The notes under the pieces are model-generated. The model was not told where the DNA came from. It made no database searches and was given only the letters and a program-made list of their open reading frames with translations. Positions 8,508 through 17,527 of a stretch of 64,000 nt of DNA are shown piece by piece. The position numbers and the translations under genes are program-made. Where the stretch lies: the NCBI RefSeq assembly GCF_042445055.1, contig NZ_CP170339.1, positions 620,001 to 684,000 on the forward strand, given 5' to 3'. Source of the DNA: Falsihalocynthiibacter sp042445055 (GTDB taxonomy: Bacteria > Pseudomonadota > Alphaproteobacteria > Rhodobacterales > Rhodobacteraceae). Positions within the stretch are counted from its first letter, which is position 1. Each line of letters begins with the position of its first letter.

Positions 8508-9209
8508 TTAATCAACACGCGCGCGGTCTGCTAGCTCTACAACCAACGGTGCGATGTCCTTCACAATTTCGGCAACGCCCTTTGCGTTGGGGTGGATCGC
8601 GTCATCTTGCATATAGGTCTTGAGTGCGGTCGGGTCGGTGATTGTGTCCCGAACGCTCGCGAATAGATCGGGATAGAGGAGCGCTTGGTATTGCTCTGCT
8701 AGCGATGGATACATCCCGTCGAACTCGGCCTTGTAATCTGCACCAAAATTGCTGGCCGCCGGAAGCCCAACCAAGAGCGTGGGCAAGTCGCGTGATTGTA
8801 TGATCGCCAGTGTTTCGTCCAGATTCTTTCGGCTGTCACTCGGTGCGATTCCACGCATCATGTCGTTGCCGCCCAATTCCACGATCACGGCGTCAACTTC
8901 TGGGGTCAGGGTCCATTCGATACGCGCGCGCCCGCCTGCTGTTGTATCGCCGGATACCCCCGCGTTGATAAGGCGCACGTCATGGCCCTGTTCGTCCATC
9001 CACGTTTGCAATTGCCCGATCAGCCCGTCCTCGGGTGCCAACCCGTATCCGTTTGTGATGCTGTCACCTAATGCGGCAATGACCACGGTTTCGGATTTGG
9101 CGGTTGACGCCAAGCCACAGGCAACGATGATCGCGAGTGTGGCCAACTTGTACCTCAGGCCTTCGACCCCATATAAAATGCCACCCCAATGGCGAGGAAA
9201 AATATTCAT
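8508..9209 (-). CDS. tesA: TesA-like arylesterase/lysophospholipase, GDSL (SGNH) hydrolase
   Basis: About 233 residues. The SGNH blocks are complete: AALGDSITNGYGL with the nucleophile Ser, a Gly in VSGDTTAGG, VIVELGGNDMMRG, and DAIHPNAKG with the Asp-His pair. A hydrophobic stretch (LATLAIIVACGLASTAKSE) looks like a signal peptide, so the enzyme is probably periplasmic. It is divergent from a ybbA/ybbP pair, the same neighbourhood as E. coli tesA. The start is uncertain: the ATG at 9209 overlaps the opposite start by two bases, and a TTG at 9146 directly before the signal peptide is an alternative. Confidence 0.85.
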   Translation of the reverse strand: MNIFPRHWGGILYGVEGLRYKLATLAIIVACGLASTAKSETVVIAALGDSITNGYGLAPEDGLIGQLQTWMDEQGHDVRLINAGVSGDTTAGGRARIEWTLTPEVDAVIVELGGNDMMRGIAPSDSRKNLDETLAIIQSRDLPTLLVGLPAASNFGADYKAEFDGMYPSLAEQYQALLYPDLFASVRDTITDPTALKTYMQDDAIHPNAKGVAEIVKDIAPLVVELADRARVD

Positions 9210-9897
9210 GTCTGACACAGTCCTTTCACTTTCGGATGTCACGCTGTCGCTTTCGGGCAATGCGGGTCGTGTGGATATTCTGAAGGGAATCACACTGGAT
9301 GTCACCCGCTCGGAAACACTTGCGTTGATCGGTCCTTCGGGGTCTGGGAAATCCTCGCTTCTGATGATCATGGGCGGGCTAGAGCGCGCTAATTCTGGCC
9401 AAGTTCACGCCTTGGGTCAGGATTTGTCGGCGATGAATGAGGACGCACTTGCCCGCTTCCGCCGTAAACATATGGGGATTGTTTTTCAGTCTTTCCACCT
9501 TATTCCAACCATGACGGCACTAGAAAATGTTGCGACGCCACTTGAGCTTGCGGGGGATCGAGACGCGTTTGATCGTGCGCGAGAAGAGCTTGAGGCTGTT
9601 GGGTTGGGCGGTCGCGTTGGGCATTATCCGTCGCAAATGTCGGGTGGTGAGCAACAGCGCGTAGCCTTGGCACGTGCCGCCGCGCCGCGACCTGATATTT
9701 TGTTGGCGGACGAGCCGACAGGAAATCTGGACGGGGTGAATGGCGCCGCAATCATGGACCTATTGATGGGGCTGCGCGAACGCCACGGCGCGACGCTCGT
9801 GATGGTTACGCATTCCAATAGTCTTGCAGAGCAATGTGATAGGCGCATCCGATTGGTGGATGGTGGACTTGTTGATCTCTGCGAGGCTGCGGAATGA
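9208..9897 (+). CDS. ybbA: LolD/YbbA-like ABC transporter ATP-binding protein
   Basis: 229 residues, one nucleotide-binding domain. Walker A GPSGSGKSS, the MSGGEQQRVALARA signature and Walker B ILLADEPTGNLD are all present in the MacB/LolD type. The ATG at 9208 has GAGGA ten bases upstream; a longer frame upstream is the antisense of tesA and is rejected. The next gene, its membrane partner, overlaps it by four bases (ATGA). In E. coli the YbbA-YbbP pair next to tesA has no settled substrate; a role in exporting or extracting envelope molecules is inferred. Confidence 0.88.
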   Translation: MSDTVLSLSDVTLSLSGNAGRVDILKGITLDVTRSETLALIGPSGSGKSSLLMIMGGLERANSGQVHALGQDLSAMNEDALARFRRKHMGIVFQSFHLIPTMTALENVATPLELAGDRDAFDRAREELEAVGLGGRVGHYPSQMSGGEQQRVALARAAAPRPDILLADEPTGNLDGVNGAAIMDLLMGLRERHGATLVMVTHSNSLAEQCDRRIRLVDGGLVDLCEAAE

Positions 9898-12428
9898 GCC
9901 TCTGGCAATCTGTTCGTATCGCTCGTCGGGAACTTCGCGGGGGCTTGGCTGGCTTTCGGGTTTTCGTCATTTGTCTTGCGCTGGGCGTGGCCGCGATCGC
10001 GGCGATTGGATCGGTGCGCGCGGCGCTTGAACAAGGCCTAGCAGACGAGGGGAGCGTTATTCTGGGCGGAGATGCCGAAATGACGTTCACCTACCGATTT
10101 GCCGACGAAGAAGAACGCGCGTGGATGACGCAAAACGCCACCGCCGTTTCAGAGATCGCGGATTTCCGTTCGATGGCTGTCGCGCCGCCGAGTGACCAAT
10201 CCGAAGAGGTGCGCGCCCTCACACAACTCAAGGCGGTGGATACGGCCTATCCGCTGACGGGCGAGGTAGTGCTCGACGGAGCGTCCGATTTACAGAGTGC
10301 TCTGGCAAGGCAGGATGGCATTCCAGGCGCGGTTATGGACCCCGTTCTAATCGCGCGTTTGGGAATCGACGTGGGTGATACGTTCACGCTTGGAACGCAA
10401 AAGTTTCGTTTGACGGCGGCGCTGGTACGCGAGCCTGATGCGGCAGGTGCTGGGTTTGCGCTTGGGCCACGAACGATGGTCTTGCGCGAGGATCTTCGTG
10501 ACAGCGGGCTGCTGTCCGCAGGGACGTTGTTTGACTCGAAGTACCGCCTCTTAGTGCCCGCCGGTACGAACCTTGAGACGCTAAAGTCCGAAGCCATGGA
10601 GCGCTTTGCCGATAAAGGTGTAGGTTGGCGCGATAGTCGAAACGGTGCCCCAAGCATCGCGCGGTTTGTCGAGCGGATTGGCTCTTTCCTTATCCTTGTC
10701 GGGCTATCTGGGCTTGCCGTTGGCGGCGTGGGCATTTCGTCCGCTGTTCGCGCGTATCTGGAGGCCAAGACCGAGACAATCGCGGTCCTCAAGACTCTCG
10801 GCGCAGAAGGGCGCGTGATTTTTACGGCATACTTTATTCAAATCGGCGTGCTGACGATTTTTGGGATAGCGATTGGCCTTGTGGTCGGTGGTGTGCTTCC
10901 GTTCTTGATTGCTCCCTATATCTCAGAGCGCTTTCCGTTCCCGCTTGAGGTTGCCCTACATGCGGGCCCCATGTTCCAAGCGGCGATTTATGGCGCGCTG
11001 ACGGCGATATTGTTCACGCTATGGCCGCTGGCACGAACCGAGCACATTCGCGCGGCGGCGCTGTTTCGGTCGGCATCGAGTGATGAAAACGGTCTCCCGC
11101 GCGTACGGTATTTTGTGATTACGGCGGGTATTCTGGCGTTATTGGTGGCGGCGGCTGTGCTCTTTTCTGGTGCGCCGAGGTTGGCGCTTGGTGCTTTTGT
11201 AGGTGTTGCGGGCGCCCTTGTTTTGCTCGCTCTGATGGCCACAGTCTTGCGTGTTGCGGCACGAAAGTCGGGCACCATGGTTCGTGGTTACACCGCGCTT
11301 CGGCTTGCCGTGTCGTCTATTGGCGCCCCGAATGGTGAGGCGCGTTCCGTTGTGCTTTCGCTTGGATTGGGGCTGTCGGTATTGGCGGCGGTTGGCCAGA
11401 TTGATACCAACCTACGGGCGGCGATTTCGGATGATCTTCCCGATATCGCGCCGAGTTATTTTTTCGTGGATATTCAGCCAGATCAATTGGATGGTTTCAA
11501 ACAACGCGCCTCCGAAGATACCGCGATTGATCGCATCCAATCTGCTCCGATGCTGCGCGGCGTGATCACACAGATCAACGGCAAGCCCGCGCGCGAGGTT
11601 GCGGGCGAGCACTGGGTTTTGCGCGGGGATCGAGGCGTGACCTATGCCGATGCACCACCTGAAAACTCGCAACTTACCCAAGGCACATGGTGGGACGAAG
11701 ACTATGCTGGAGCGCCCATCGTGAGCTTCTCAGAAGAAGAGGGCACGGAGCTTGGCCTCAAGCTCGGCGATACGCTTACCGTTAATGTCTTGGGGCGGGA
11801 TTTGACGGCTACGATCACCAGTTTCCGGTCGGTGGATTTTTCCGACATCAGTATGAACTTCGTGATGATCTTTAACCCTGCGTCCCTCGCCGGAGCGCCG
11901 CACAGCCATATTGCCACCGTATATTCCGATGCGAGTAATGACGCCGGTTTTGTGCGGGATGTTTCGCGAGCTTATCCGAATATCTCGGCAATTGGGGTTC
12001 GCGACGCAATCGCGCGCGTTTCAGAGGCGCTGGCGGCGATTGCTTCGGCCACGTCATTGGGGGCGGTGGCGACATTGGTGACAGGATTTGTCGTGTTAAT
12101 CGGAGCAGCATCAGCAGGCGAGCGCGGACGTATTTTTGAGGCCGCAGTCCTCAAGACCTTGGGCGCAACGCGGCGTACAATTTTGATGAGCTTTGCACTA
12201 CGGAGCATTCTCTTGGGGGTTGCCGCGGGCATCGTTGCGGTGCTTGCGGGTGCGATTGGCGGCTGGGCCGTGATGGTGCTTGTGATGGAGAACTCGTACC
12301 GATTTGATTGGCAATCGGCACTCTCGATTATCGCAGGTGGTGCGATGATAACGACATTCGCTGGACTATTGTTTGCATGGCGTCCATTGGCGACACGGCC
12401 CGCGCCGACATTGCGTGCCAAGGAGTAA
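9894..12428 (+). CDS. ybbP: YbbP-like FtsX-domain ABC permease
   Basis: 844 residues. An N-terminal membrane helix (about residues 22-42) is followed by a large periplasmic MacB-type domain, an FtsX block near 255-385, further helices around 400-455, a second extracytoplasmic region, and a C-terminal FtsX block near 715-840. The repeated TLGA motifs (AVLKTLGAEGRV and AVLKTLGATRRT) mark the coupling helices of the two FtsX halves. It overlaps ybbA by four bases and so is translationally coupled. A strong hairpin follows the stop. The transported substrate is unknown in the family. Confidence 0.88.
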   Translation: MSLWQSVRIARRELRGGLAGFRVFVICLALGVAAIAAIGSVRAALEQGLADEGSVILGGDAEMTFTYRFADEEERAWMTQNATAVSEIADFRSMAVAPPSDQSEEVRALTQLKAVDTAYPLTGEVVLDGASDLQSALARQDGIPGAVMDPVLIARLGIDVGDTFTLGTQKFRLTAALVREPDAAGAGFALGPRTMVLREDLRDSGLLSAGTLFDSKYRLLVPAGTNLETLKSEAMERFADKGVGWRDSRNGAPSIARFVERIGSFLILVGLSGLAVGGVGISSAVRAYLEAKTETIAVLKTLGAEGRVIFTAYFIQIGVLTIFGIAIGLVVGGVLPFLIAPYISERFPFPLEVALHAGPMFQAAIYGALTAILFTLWPLARTEHIRAAALFRSASSDENGLPRVRYFVITAGILALLVAAAVLFSGAPRLALGAFVGVAGALVLLALMATVLRVAARKSGTMVRGYTALRLAVSSIGAPNGEARSVVLSLGLGLSVLAAVGQIDTNLRAAISDDLPDIAPSYFFVDIQPDQLDGFKQRASEDTAIDRIQSAPMLRGVITQINGKPAREVAGEHWVLRGDRGVTYADAPPENSQLTQGTWWDEDYAGAPIVSFSEEEGTELGLKLGDTLTVNVLGRDLTATITSFRSVDFSDISMNFVMIFNPASLAGAPHSHIATVYSDASNDAGFVRDVSRAYPNISAIGVRDAIARVSEALAAIASATSLGAVATLVTGFVVLIGAASAGERGRIFEAAVLKTLGATRRTILMSFALRSILLGVAAGIVAVLAGAIGGWAVMVLVMENSYRFDWQSALSIIAGGAMITTFAGLLFAWRPLATRPAPTLRAKE

Positions 12429-12430
12429 AA

Positions 12431-12460
12431 TTTGGGCCACCATTCAAACGGTGGCCCAAA
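12431..12460. terminator. Bidirectional terminator between ybbP and the galactoside operon
   Basis: Perfect 11-bp arms TTTGGGCCACC (12431-12441) and GGTGGCCCAAA (12450-12460) with an 8-base loop lie between two converging genes, with A/T flanks on both sides. Confidence 0.85.
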
Positions 12461-12464
12461 TTGA

Positions 12465-14366
12465 TCAGAGTGCGCGCCAAACTACACCAGCGGCAGGAAT
12501 GCTCAGCCCCTCGTGCGACAATGCCTCGGGCGCGTAGTTGATGTAGAAACGGTGAGTTTCCGTATCGCGAATGCGAAGCCCGTCGGGCAGATCGGCGACC
12601 TCAAGGCCTAGTGTCGTGCATGTTTCGGCCATTAGGGCATAGAGCGTTTCATCATCAAGCCATCCCGCAACATATGACATTCCGCCATTGTGCATGATCA
12701 CTGGACGACCATCTGTCGTGGACCACTGCGCCTCGGCTTGGCCTTCTAGATGCTCAAACCAATGTCGAACCGTTCCGCCACTTGCGATGGCGATTGAAGA
12801 GTTCGGCGGGATGCTCTCGGTGTTTACGACCTTCACATCAAGATCAGGAAGGTTCGGCCCCAACGGTACTGCAATCGAGAGTTCTTCGGTTTTCACATTG
12901 CTGCGCGGCCCAACGAGTGCGGTGCCATTAAAGGTGCTCATTGCGGACATCAGCGCGTCCGGAATTGTCATCAATCCGGGGGCGACGACCAGTTTATACT
13001 GACTCAAATCGGCGGTATCAGGAGGGAGAATGTCAATGGATTGTCCCGCCCGACGCAAGGCGCGATAGTAGCACATACAGAGGCGGAAATAATCAAAATC
13101 GGCGCCCTGAGGCTGCACATCCCATGCCCAAGCGGAGGCATAATCAAAGATCAAAGCGACCTTTGCCTTGGCCGTCCCAACATCAGGAATTGACTTAATC
13201 TCGCGGGAAACTTCGAGCGCCTCTACAAGGGCCGGCGCATCCGCACCATCTGGCCGCAGTAGCGCGGTGTGCATTTGTTCCTGAGCGAAAGCAGGTTGCT
13301 TCCAACGGAAATAACAAACGGTTTCGGCTCCGTGGGCAAAGGCCTCCCACGCCCAGAGGCGCGCCATTCCGGGAAGTGGAGCGGGATTGTATGGTGCCCA
13401 GTTAACCGGGCCGGGTTGTTGCTCCATAATCCACCAGCGCCCTTTTCCGACCGAGCGATAGAGATCGTGGTGGAATGCCTGCATGTCAGGATCACCCTGC
13501 CGCAGGTAGCGCGCTTTATGCTCTGGAGTGCCCTCAAGCCGATCAGACAGGAAACCAATTGGATAGCTGTCCCAACTTGCAATATCCAAATCGTCGCCAA
13601 CCGCGTAGTGATCGAACTCAACGATACGACCCATATAGTTATGGATGAGCGGCGCGTCGGTAAACTTGCGAAGGATGTCTGTCTGAACCTTGTTGAACGC
13701 AACGACCTGATCCGACGAATACCGGCGGAATGCCATGACATGCGCAGGGTTCGGCTCTGTTACGGTGTGGTTCGGCAGGTCGATCTGATCAAAAGTGTCA
13801 TAGTCCATCGACCAGAACACATTCCCCCATGCACGGTTAAGCGCATCCGCTGACTGGTATTTCTGTGCCAGCCAATCGCGGAAACCGTCCCTCGCATGTG
13901 TGGAATAGGAAATCGTCGTATCGTGACAACCGTATTCATTATCCGTCTGCCACGCGGCGATATAGGGGTTCTTGCCATACCGCTGCGCCAGAATCTGTGT
14001 GATCCGCGCGCATTCTTTCCGATACCCGAGGTGGCTAAAACAATAATTGCGACGCGAGCCGAACTTGCGCGGAACGCCATCTTCGGCGGCAAAGTACATA
14101 TCGGGGTATTTGTCGAACATCCATCGCGGCGGAGTGGCGGTGGGCGTTCCGAGGATCACCTTTAGGCCAGCATCTCCAAGAACGTCGATCGCACGGTCCA
14201 GCCAGTCAAGCTCAAGCTTATCGGGCCTAGGCTCCATACGCTGCCAAGCGAATTCGCCAATGCGAACCCACGATAATCCAGCGTCGACCATGCGTTGTGC
14301 GTTCTCGGCCCAGTCTTCTTCGGGCCAGTGTTCGGGGTAGTAGCAGACGCCTAATGTACGTTTCAT
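12465..14366 (-). CDS. bgaB: Beta-galactosidase, glycoside hydrolase family 42
   Basis: 633 residues, typical for GH42. It hydrolyses terminal beta-galactosides with retention. The (beta/alpha)8 domain opens with LGVCYYPEHWPEEDW; the acid/base is Glu144 in AWQTDNEYG and the nucleophile Glu315 in RWWIMEQQPG. The trimerisation domain (about 390-590) and a C-terminal beta domain follow. There is no signal peptide, so it acts on imported oligosaccharides. It is the last gene of the operon and overlaps the lactonase gene by four bases. Its partners are an alpha-galactosidase and galactose-oxidising enzymes. Confidence 0.93.
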   Translation of the reverse strand: MKRTLGVCYYPEHWPEEDWAENAQRMVDAGLSWVRIGEFAWQRMEPRPDKLELDWLDRAIDVLGDAGLKVILGTPTATPPRWMFDKYPDMYFAAEDGVPRKFGSRRNYCFSHLGYRKECARITQILAQRYGKNPYIAAWQTDNEYGCHDTTISYSTHARDGFRDWLAQKYQSADALNRAWGNVFWSMDYDTFDQIDLPNHTVTEPNPAHVMAFRRYSSDQVVAFNKVQTDILRKFTDAPLIHNYMGRIVEFDHYAVGDDLDIASWDSYPIGFLSDRLEGTPEHKARYLRQGDPDMQAFHHDLYRSVGKGRWWIMEQQPGPVNWAPYNPAPLPGMARLWAWEAFAHGAETVCYFRWKQPAFAQEQMHTALLRPDGADAPALVEALEVSREIKSIPDVGTAKAKVALIFDYASAWAWDVQPQGADFDYFRLCMCYYRALRRAGQSIDILPPDTADLSQYKLVVAPGLMTIPDALMSAMSTFNGTALVGPRSNVKTEELSIAVPLGPNLPDLDVKVVNTESIPPNSSIAIASGGTVRHWFEHLEGQAEAQWSTTDGRPVIMHNGGMSYVAGWLDDETLYALMAETCTTLGLEVADLPDGLRIRDTETHRFYINYAPEALSHEGLSIPAAGVVWRAL

Positions 14367-15235
14367 AGCTGAACTTGGTGCTCTTTTTGACCTTTGGTGA
14401 TGTTCTTGGCGAGGAATGTTGCGCCGGCATTTGGTTCTTGCTCAAGTGCCTTGGAACCAAGACCGACGCGCGCTGTCGTCATCAGCATATCGCTACCATC
14501 TATGCCGCCGAACGCGGGGCAGGACACTTGGCTCGCTTCTGGGCAAGCGACGGCGTCAACGAAAACACCATCAGGATTATAACAAGCTACGCGGTGCGCA
14601 CCCCATTGAGCATTCCAAAGAAACCCGCGTGTGTCGACAACCGAACCGTCTGGGTTTAGGCCTTCGGTAGAGAGATCAACCCAAAGCTCGCTCGCGCCAG
14701 TGGGCCAGCCATTCTCTGGGTTAAGCTTTTGGCGGCGGATGGTTTTCTCTGCGGTGTCCGAATAATAGGCAAAGGTGCCATCGGGCGAGAAGCAGATCGA
14801 GTTGCTGATTGTAATATCCGCATAGATGCAACGAAGTTCGCCCTTGTAATAGCGATAGATCGCGCCCGCGTTTGGCTCGGCATTGATACCCATAGTCCCG
14901 ATCCAGAAACCGCCATAGGGGTCCGCACGTCCGTCATTTGAACGAGTGATCGCATCATCAGCTTCGAGGTCACAGAGCTTGCGGATGGTTTCTCCGCGGT
15001 CAACGTCAAAGAGGATAAGCGCGGTTTGCGTGGCGATAATCAACTCACTCTCGGAAACCCAACCTGCGGCCGATACGTACTCGTCAAAGGACCATTCCTG
15101 CGGGGTGTTGTCCTTAAGTGTCATGAGCTTTTTGCCCATAATATCAAACCAGAAGAACTGCTCGCGTAGGGGATGCCACAACGGACCTTCACCAAGTGAA
15201 CACGTCCGTGGATCGAAAATTGCTGTCTTGGTCAT
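14363..15235 (-). CDS. SMP-30/gluconolactonase-family sugar lactonase
   Basis: 290 residues forming a predicted six-bladed propeller. The metal ligand Glu16 in SLGEGPLWHP, the Asn region SNDGRADPYGGFWIGTMG and the Asp in FSPDGTFAYYSDT are visible. The enzyme would open the aldonolactone (galactono- or arabinonolactone) made by the SDR encoded two genes upstream in the operon. It overlaps both neighbours by four bases, which indicates tight translational coupling. Substrate choice is inferred from the operon; the fold alone does not tell galactono- from gluconolactone. Confidence 0.88.
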   Translation of the reverse strand: MTKTAIFDPRTCSLGEGPLWHPLREQFFWFDIMGKKLMTLKDNTPQEWSFDEYVSAAGWVSESELIIATQTALILFDVDRGETIRKLCDLEADDAITRSNDGRADPYGGFWIGTMGINAEPNAGAIYRYYKGELRCIYADITISNSICFSPDGTFAYYSDTAEKTIRRQKLNPENGWPTGASELWVDLSTEGLNPDGSVVDTRGFLWNAQWGAHRVACYNPDGVFVDAVACPEASQVSCPAFGGIDGSDMLMTTARVGLGSKALEQEPNAGATFLAKNITKGQKEHQVQL

Positions 15236-15849
15236 TTGCTGCTCTCCTCGATGATCGCGTCGTATGCCGTTACCATCTCGACGGCGCGTTTGTGCACTTC
15301 TTCGGCGGTGAAGCCCGGCTTGTAGAGGCTCGTTCCAATACCAAACCCAGCGGCGCCAGCGGCTATCAACTCTTTGAAATTCGCAGGGCCAACGCCGCCT
15401 ACCATATAGATCGGAGTACCTTCTGGCAGGACTGCTTTGATCGCCTTGAGGCCATCTACACCCAACAAGAATGACGGAAAGATTTTCAGCCCGTCCGCAC
15501 CCGCTTCAAGCGCCGCAAAGCACTCGGTAGGGCTTAGGACGCCAGGAAAACTCTGAAGACCGAGTGATTTGGTTTCTTTGATAACTTCGATGTTTGCGTT
15601 CGGCGAAACGATAAGCTTGCCGCCCACATCGGCCACCTGCCGCGCAACTTCTGGCGTAAGGACCGTACCCGCACCGATGAGCGCGCGATCGCCAAATTTC
15701 TTGGCCATACCACCAATACTTACCAAAGCATCAGGAGAGTTCATCGGGACTTCGATCCTGTCGATACCCGCTTCGATGAGCGCTTGGGTAACGTCATTTG
15801 CTTCGGCGGGGGTGACACCACGGATGATGGCAATCAGAGGGCGGCTCAT
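15232..15849 (-). CDS. dgoA: 2-dehydro-3-deoxy-6-phosphogalactonate aldolase
   Basis: 205 residues, class I KDPG/KDPGal aldolase family. The Schiff-base lysine is Lys122 in ADGLKIFPS and the catalytic Glu33 sits in DRIEVPMNSP. The enzyme splits KDPGal into pyruvate and glyceraldehyde 3-phosphate. It overlaps dgoK by four bases upstream and the lactonase by four bases downstream. Adjacent KDGal kinase supports KDPGal over KDPG as substrate. Confidence 0.92.
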   Translation of the reverse strand: MSRPLIAIIRGVTPAEANDVTQALIEAGIDRIEVPMNSPDALVSIGGMAKKFGDRALIGAGTVLTPEVARQVADVGGKLIVSPNANIEVIKETKSLGLQSFPGVLSPTECFAALEAGADGLKIFPSFLLGVDGLKAIKAVLPEGTPIYMVGGVGPANFKELIAAGAAGFGIGTSLYKPGFTAEEVHKRAVEMVTAYDAIIEESSK

Positions 15850-16757
15850 TTCGAGGTCTCCTTAAGCGAAAGATATGTTGCAGAAAGCCCAGCAAGCGTG
15901 AGGTTCTGGGCCGCTGGTGTAGTAGGCGTGCAGCCCTGTTGTTTCAGTGCCGTTGCGTAGTGCGCAGAGATGCGTTCTGCTCCGATAATAACGATATCCT
16001 GCCCAAGCCAATAAGGACGTGAGGCGGCAAGTTCGATTCCGATCAATAGGCCAGACAGACGCGCTCGTGCGCTCGCAGCAGTTAGGTCATGAAGCAAGGT
16101 TTCAGCACGCAGGGAAAACAGGCGAGCGGCAAGGATTTCGGGCTTGGAGAGCGCATCATCGACAGCAGCAATAAAGGCCGCGTCATCCCAACCGTCGGAT
16201 TCAACCGTGTGCCGCAGGACAGAATTGTTCGCGAGGATGGCAAAGAGCTCTCCCGTCATATACGTCTGAAAACTCACGCATTCTTCGGCGCTTATGCGTA
16301 CCCATTTGCTATGGGTGCCTGGCAAACAGACAACGCCGTCGAAATTCGGATTAGCAGCGAGAAGGCCTGCGATCTGGGTCTCTTCGCCGCGCATCACGTC
16401 CGCTGGCTTCTCTTGCTTGATACCCGAAATTAGATGAACGTTCAGCCGCGGGTCGTTTGTCCCAACGCGTGTGGTATTCTGTCCCGTAGGACGGCATGGC
16501 ACCGCGCGGTATTCTGCTTCTTTCCAACCTTGCCGAGATCCAACCATCCCGCAGGCGACCACTGTAGTAGGGCCGTCTAGCCATGGTTCGACAAGCCGCA
16601 AGAGCGCAGGTTCGAATTCGGATTGCGCCAATGATCCCATGCCATCCTCAGATGTCGCGTGGTTCAGGACTTCTCCTGCGTCGCTCATTGCCCACGCTCT
16701 TAGGTTGGACGTACCCCAATCGACCGCTATCCAATCTGCTTTTGCTGAACTATCCAT
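15846..16757 (-). CDS. dgoK: 2-dehydro-3-deoxygalactonokinase
   Basis: 303 residues, DgoK family. The ATP-binding phosphate loop DWGTSNLRAWAM is at residues 14-25, with further motifs VACGMVGSRQGW and CLPGTHSKWV. It phosphorylates 2-keto-3-deoxygalactonate at C6, giving the substrate of the next enzyme. The start codon shares one base with the SDR stop (TAATG). The gene's presence is the strongest sign that the operon runs the De Ley-Doudoroff galactose route. Confidence 0.92.
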   Translation of the reverse strand: MDSSAKADWIAVDWGTSNLRAWAMSDAGEVLNHATSEDGMGSLAQSEFEPALLRLVEPWLDGPTTVVACGMVGSRQGWKEAEYRAVPCRPTGQNTTRVGTNDPRLNVHLISGIKQEKPADVMRGEETQIAGLLAANPNFDGVVCLPGTHSKWVRISAEECVSFQTYMTGELFAILANNSVLRHTVESDGWDDAAFIAAVDDALSKPEILAARLFSLRAETLLHDLTAASARARLSGLLIGIELAASRPYWLGQDIVIIGAERISAHYATALKQQGCTPTTPAAQNLTLAGLSATYLSLKETSK

Positions 16758-17527
16758 TATCCTGTCACCACAACTCCGCCGTCAATTACGAGCGATTGGC
16801 CTGTCATCATTTTGCTGGATTGCGATGCCAGAAACAGCACGCCGCCGACGATATCCTCGGGAGCGAGTGAGTCCTTGAGGCACTGGCGCTCAAGGTGGCT
16901 GGCCAATCCTTCTGGCGTTACCCATTTGTCCCGTTGCTTCTGTGTGAGCACCCAACCCGGCGCAAGGGCATTCACGCGGATTTTGTCAGGGCCGAAATCA
17001 CGCGCGAGGCTTCGGGTGAGGCCGTTGATAGCGGAATTCGCAGATGTATATGCAGGAAAGCCACCAGCCCCCATCATATATGAGATCGACGAGAAATTAA
17101 TGATACTCCCGCCGCCCGCTTCCTGCATTCCCGGAAGTGCGGCCTGACACGCAAAGAAATATGCCTTTAGGTTAATGGATTGCGCCCAGTCCCAATACTC
17201 TTCGGTTACCTTAAGGGTGTCGTGGCGCTCATCATTCGCGGCGTTGTTTACCAGAACGGTAACGGTGCCATTTGCCTCTGATGCGGTTTGAACTGCGTTC
17301 TTGAGTGCCGAAATGTCCGTGATATCGCAGGGAATGAACAGTGGGCGAGCGCCCGTTTTCTTTTCCATTTCGTCACAGAAAGCGGTTGCGTCGGAACGCT
17401 GCACAAAGGCAACTTTGGCACCCTGTTGCAGGAACCCTTCGGTGAGGGCCGCGCCAATGCCAGAGCCGCCACCCGTAATGAATACAGATTGACCTTTGAG
17501 GTCGGGATAGTGGGCTAGTTTGCTCAT
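16757..17527 (-). CDS. SDR-family aldose (probably galactose) 1-dehydrogenase with atypical active site
   Basis: 256 residues, classical short-chain dehydrogenase fold. The NAD(P) loop TGGGSGIG is at residues 18-25, NNAA at 94-97, tetrad Asn119 and Ser146/147 in NFSS. By position in the operon it should oxidise galactose (or arabinose) to the lactone. The expected YxxxK reads YTSAN, so the catalytic lysine is replaced by Asn164; the codon is AAT. The rest of the fold, including NALAPGWVLT and the DGG end, is intact. A good AGGAG precedes the ATG, and the start overlaps the alpha-galactosidase stop by four bases. Confidence 0.82.
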   Translation of the reverse strand: MSKLAHYPDLKGQSVFITGGGSGIGAALTEGFLQQGAKVAFVQRSDATAFCDEMEKKTGARPLFIPCDITDISALKNAVQTASEANGTVTVLVNNAANDERHDTLKVTEEYWDWAQSINLKAYFFACQAALPGMQEAGGGSIINFSSISYMMGAGGFPAYTSANSAINGLTRSLARDFGPDKIRVNALAPGWVLTQKQRDKWVTPEGLASHLERQCLKDSLAPEDIVGGVLFLASQSSKMMTGQSLVIDGGVVVTG

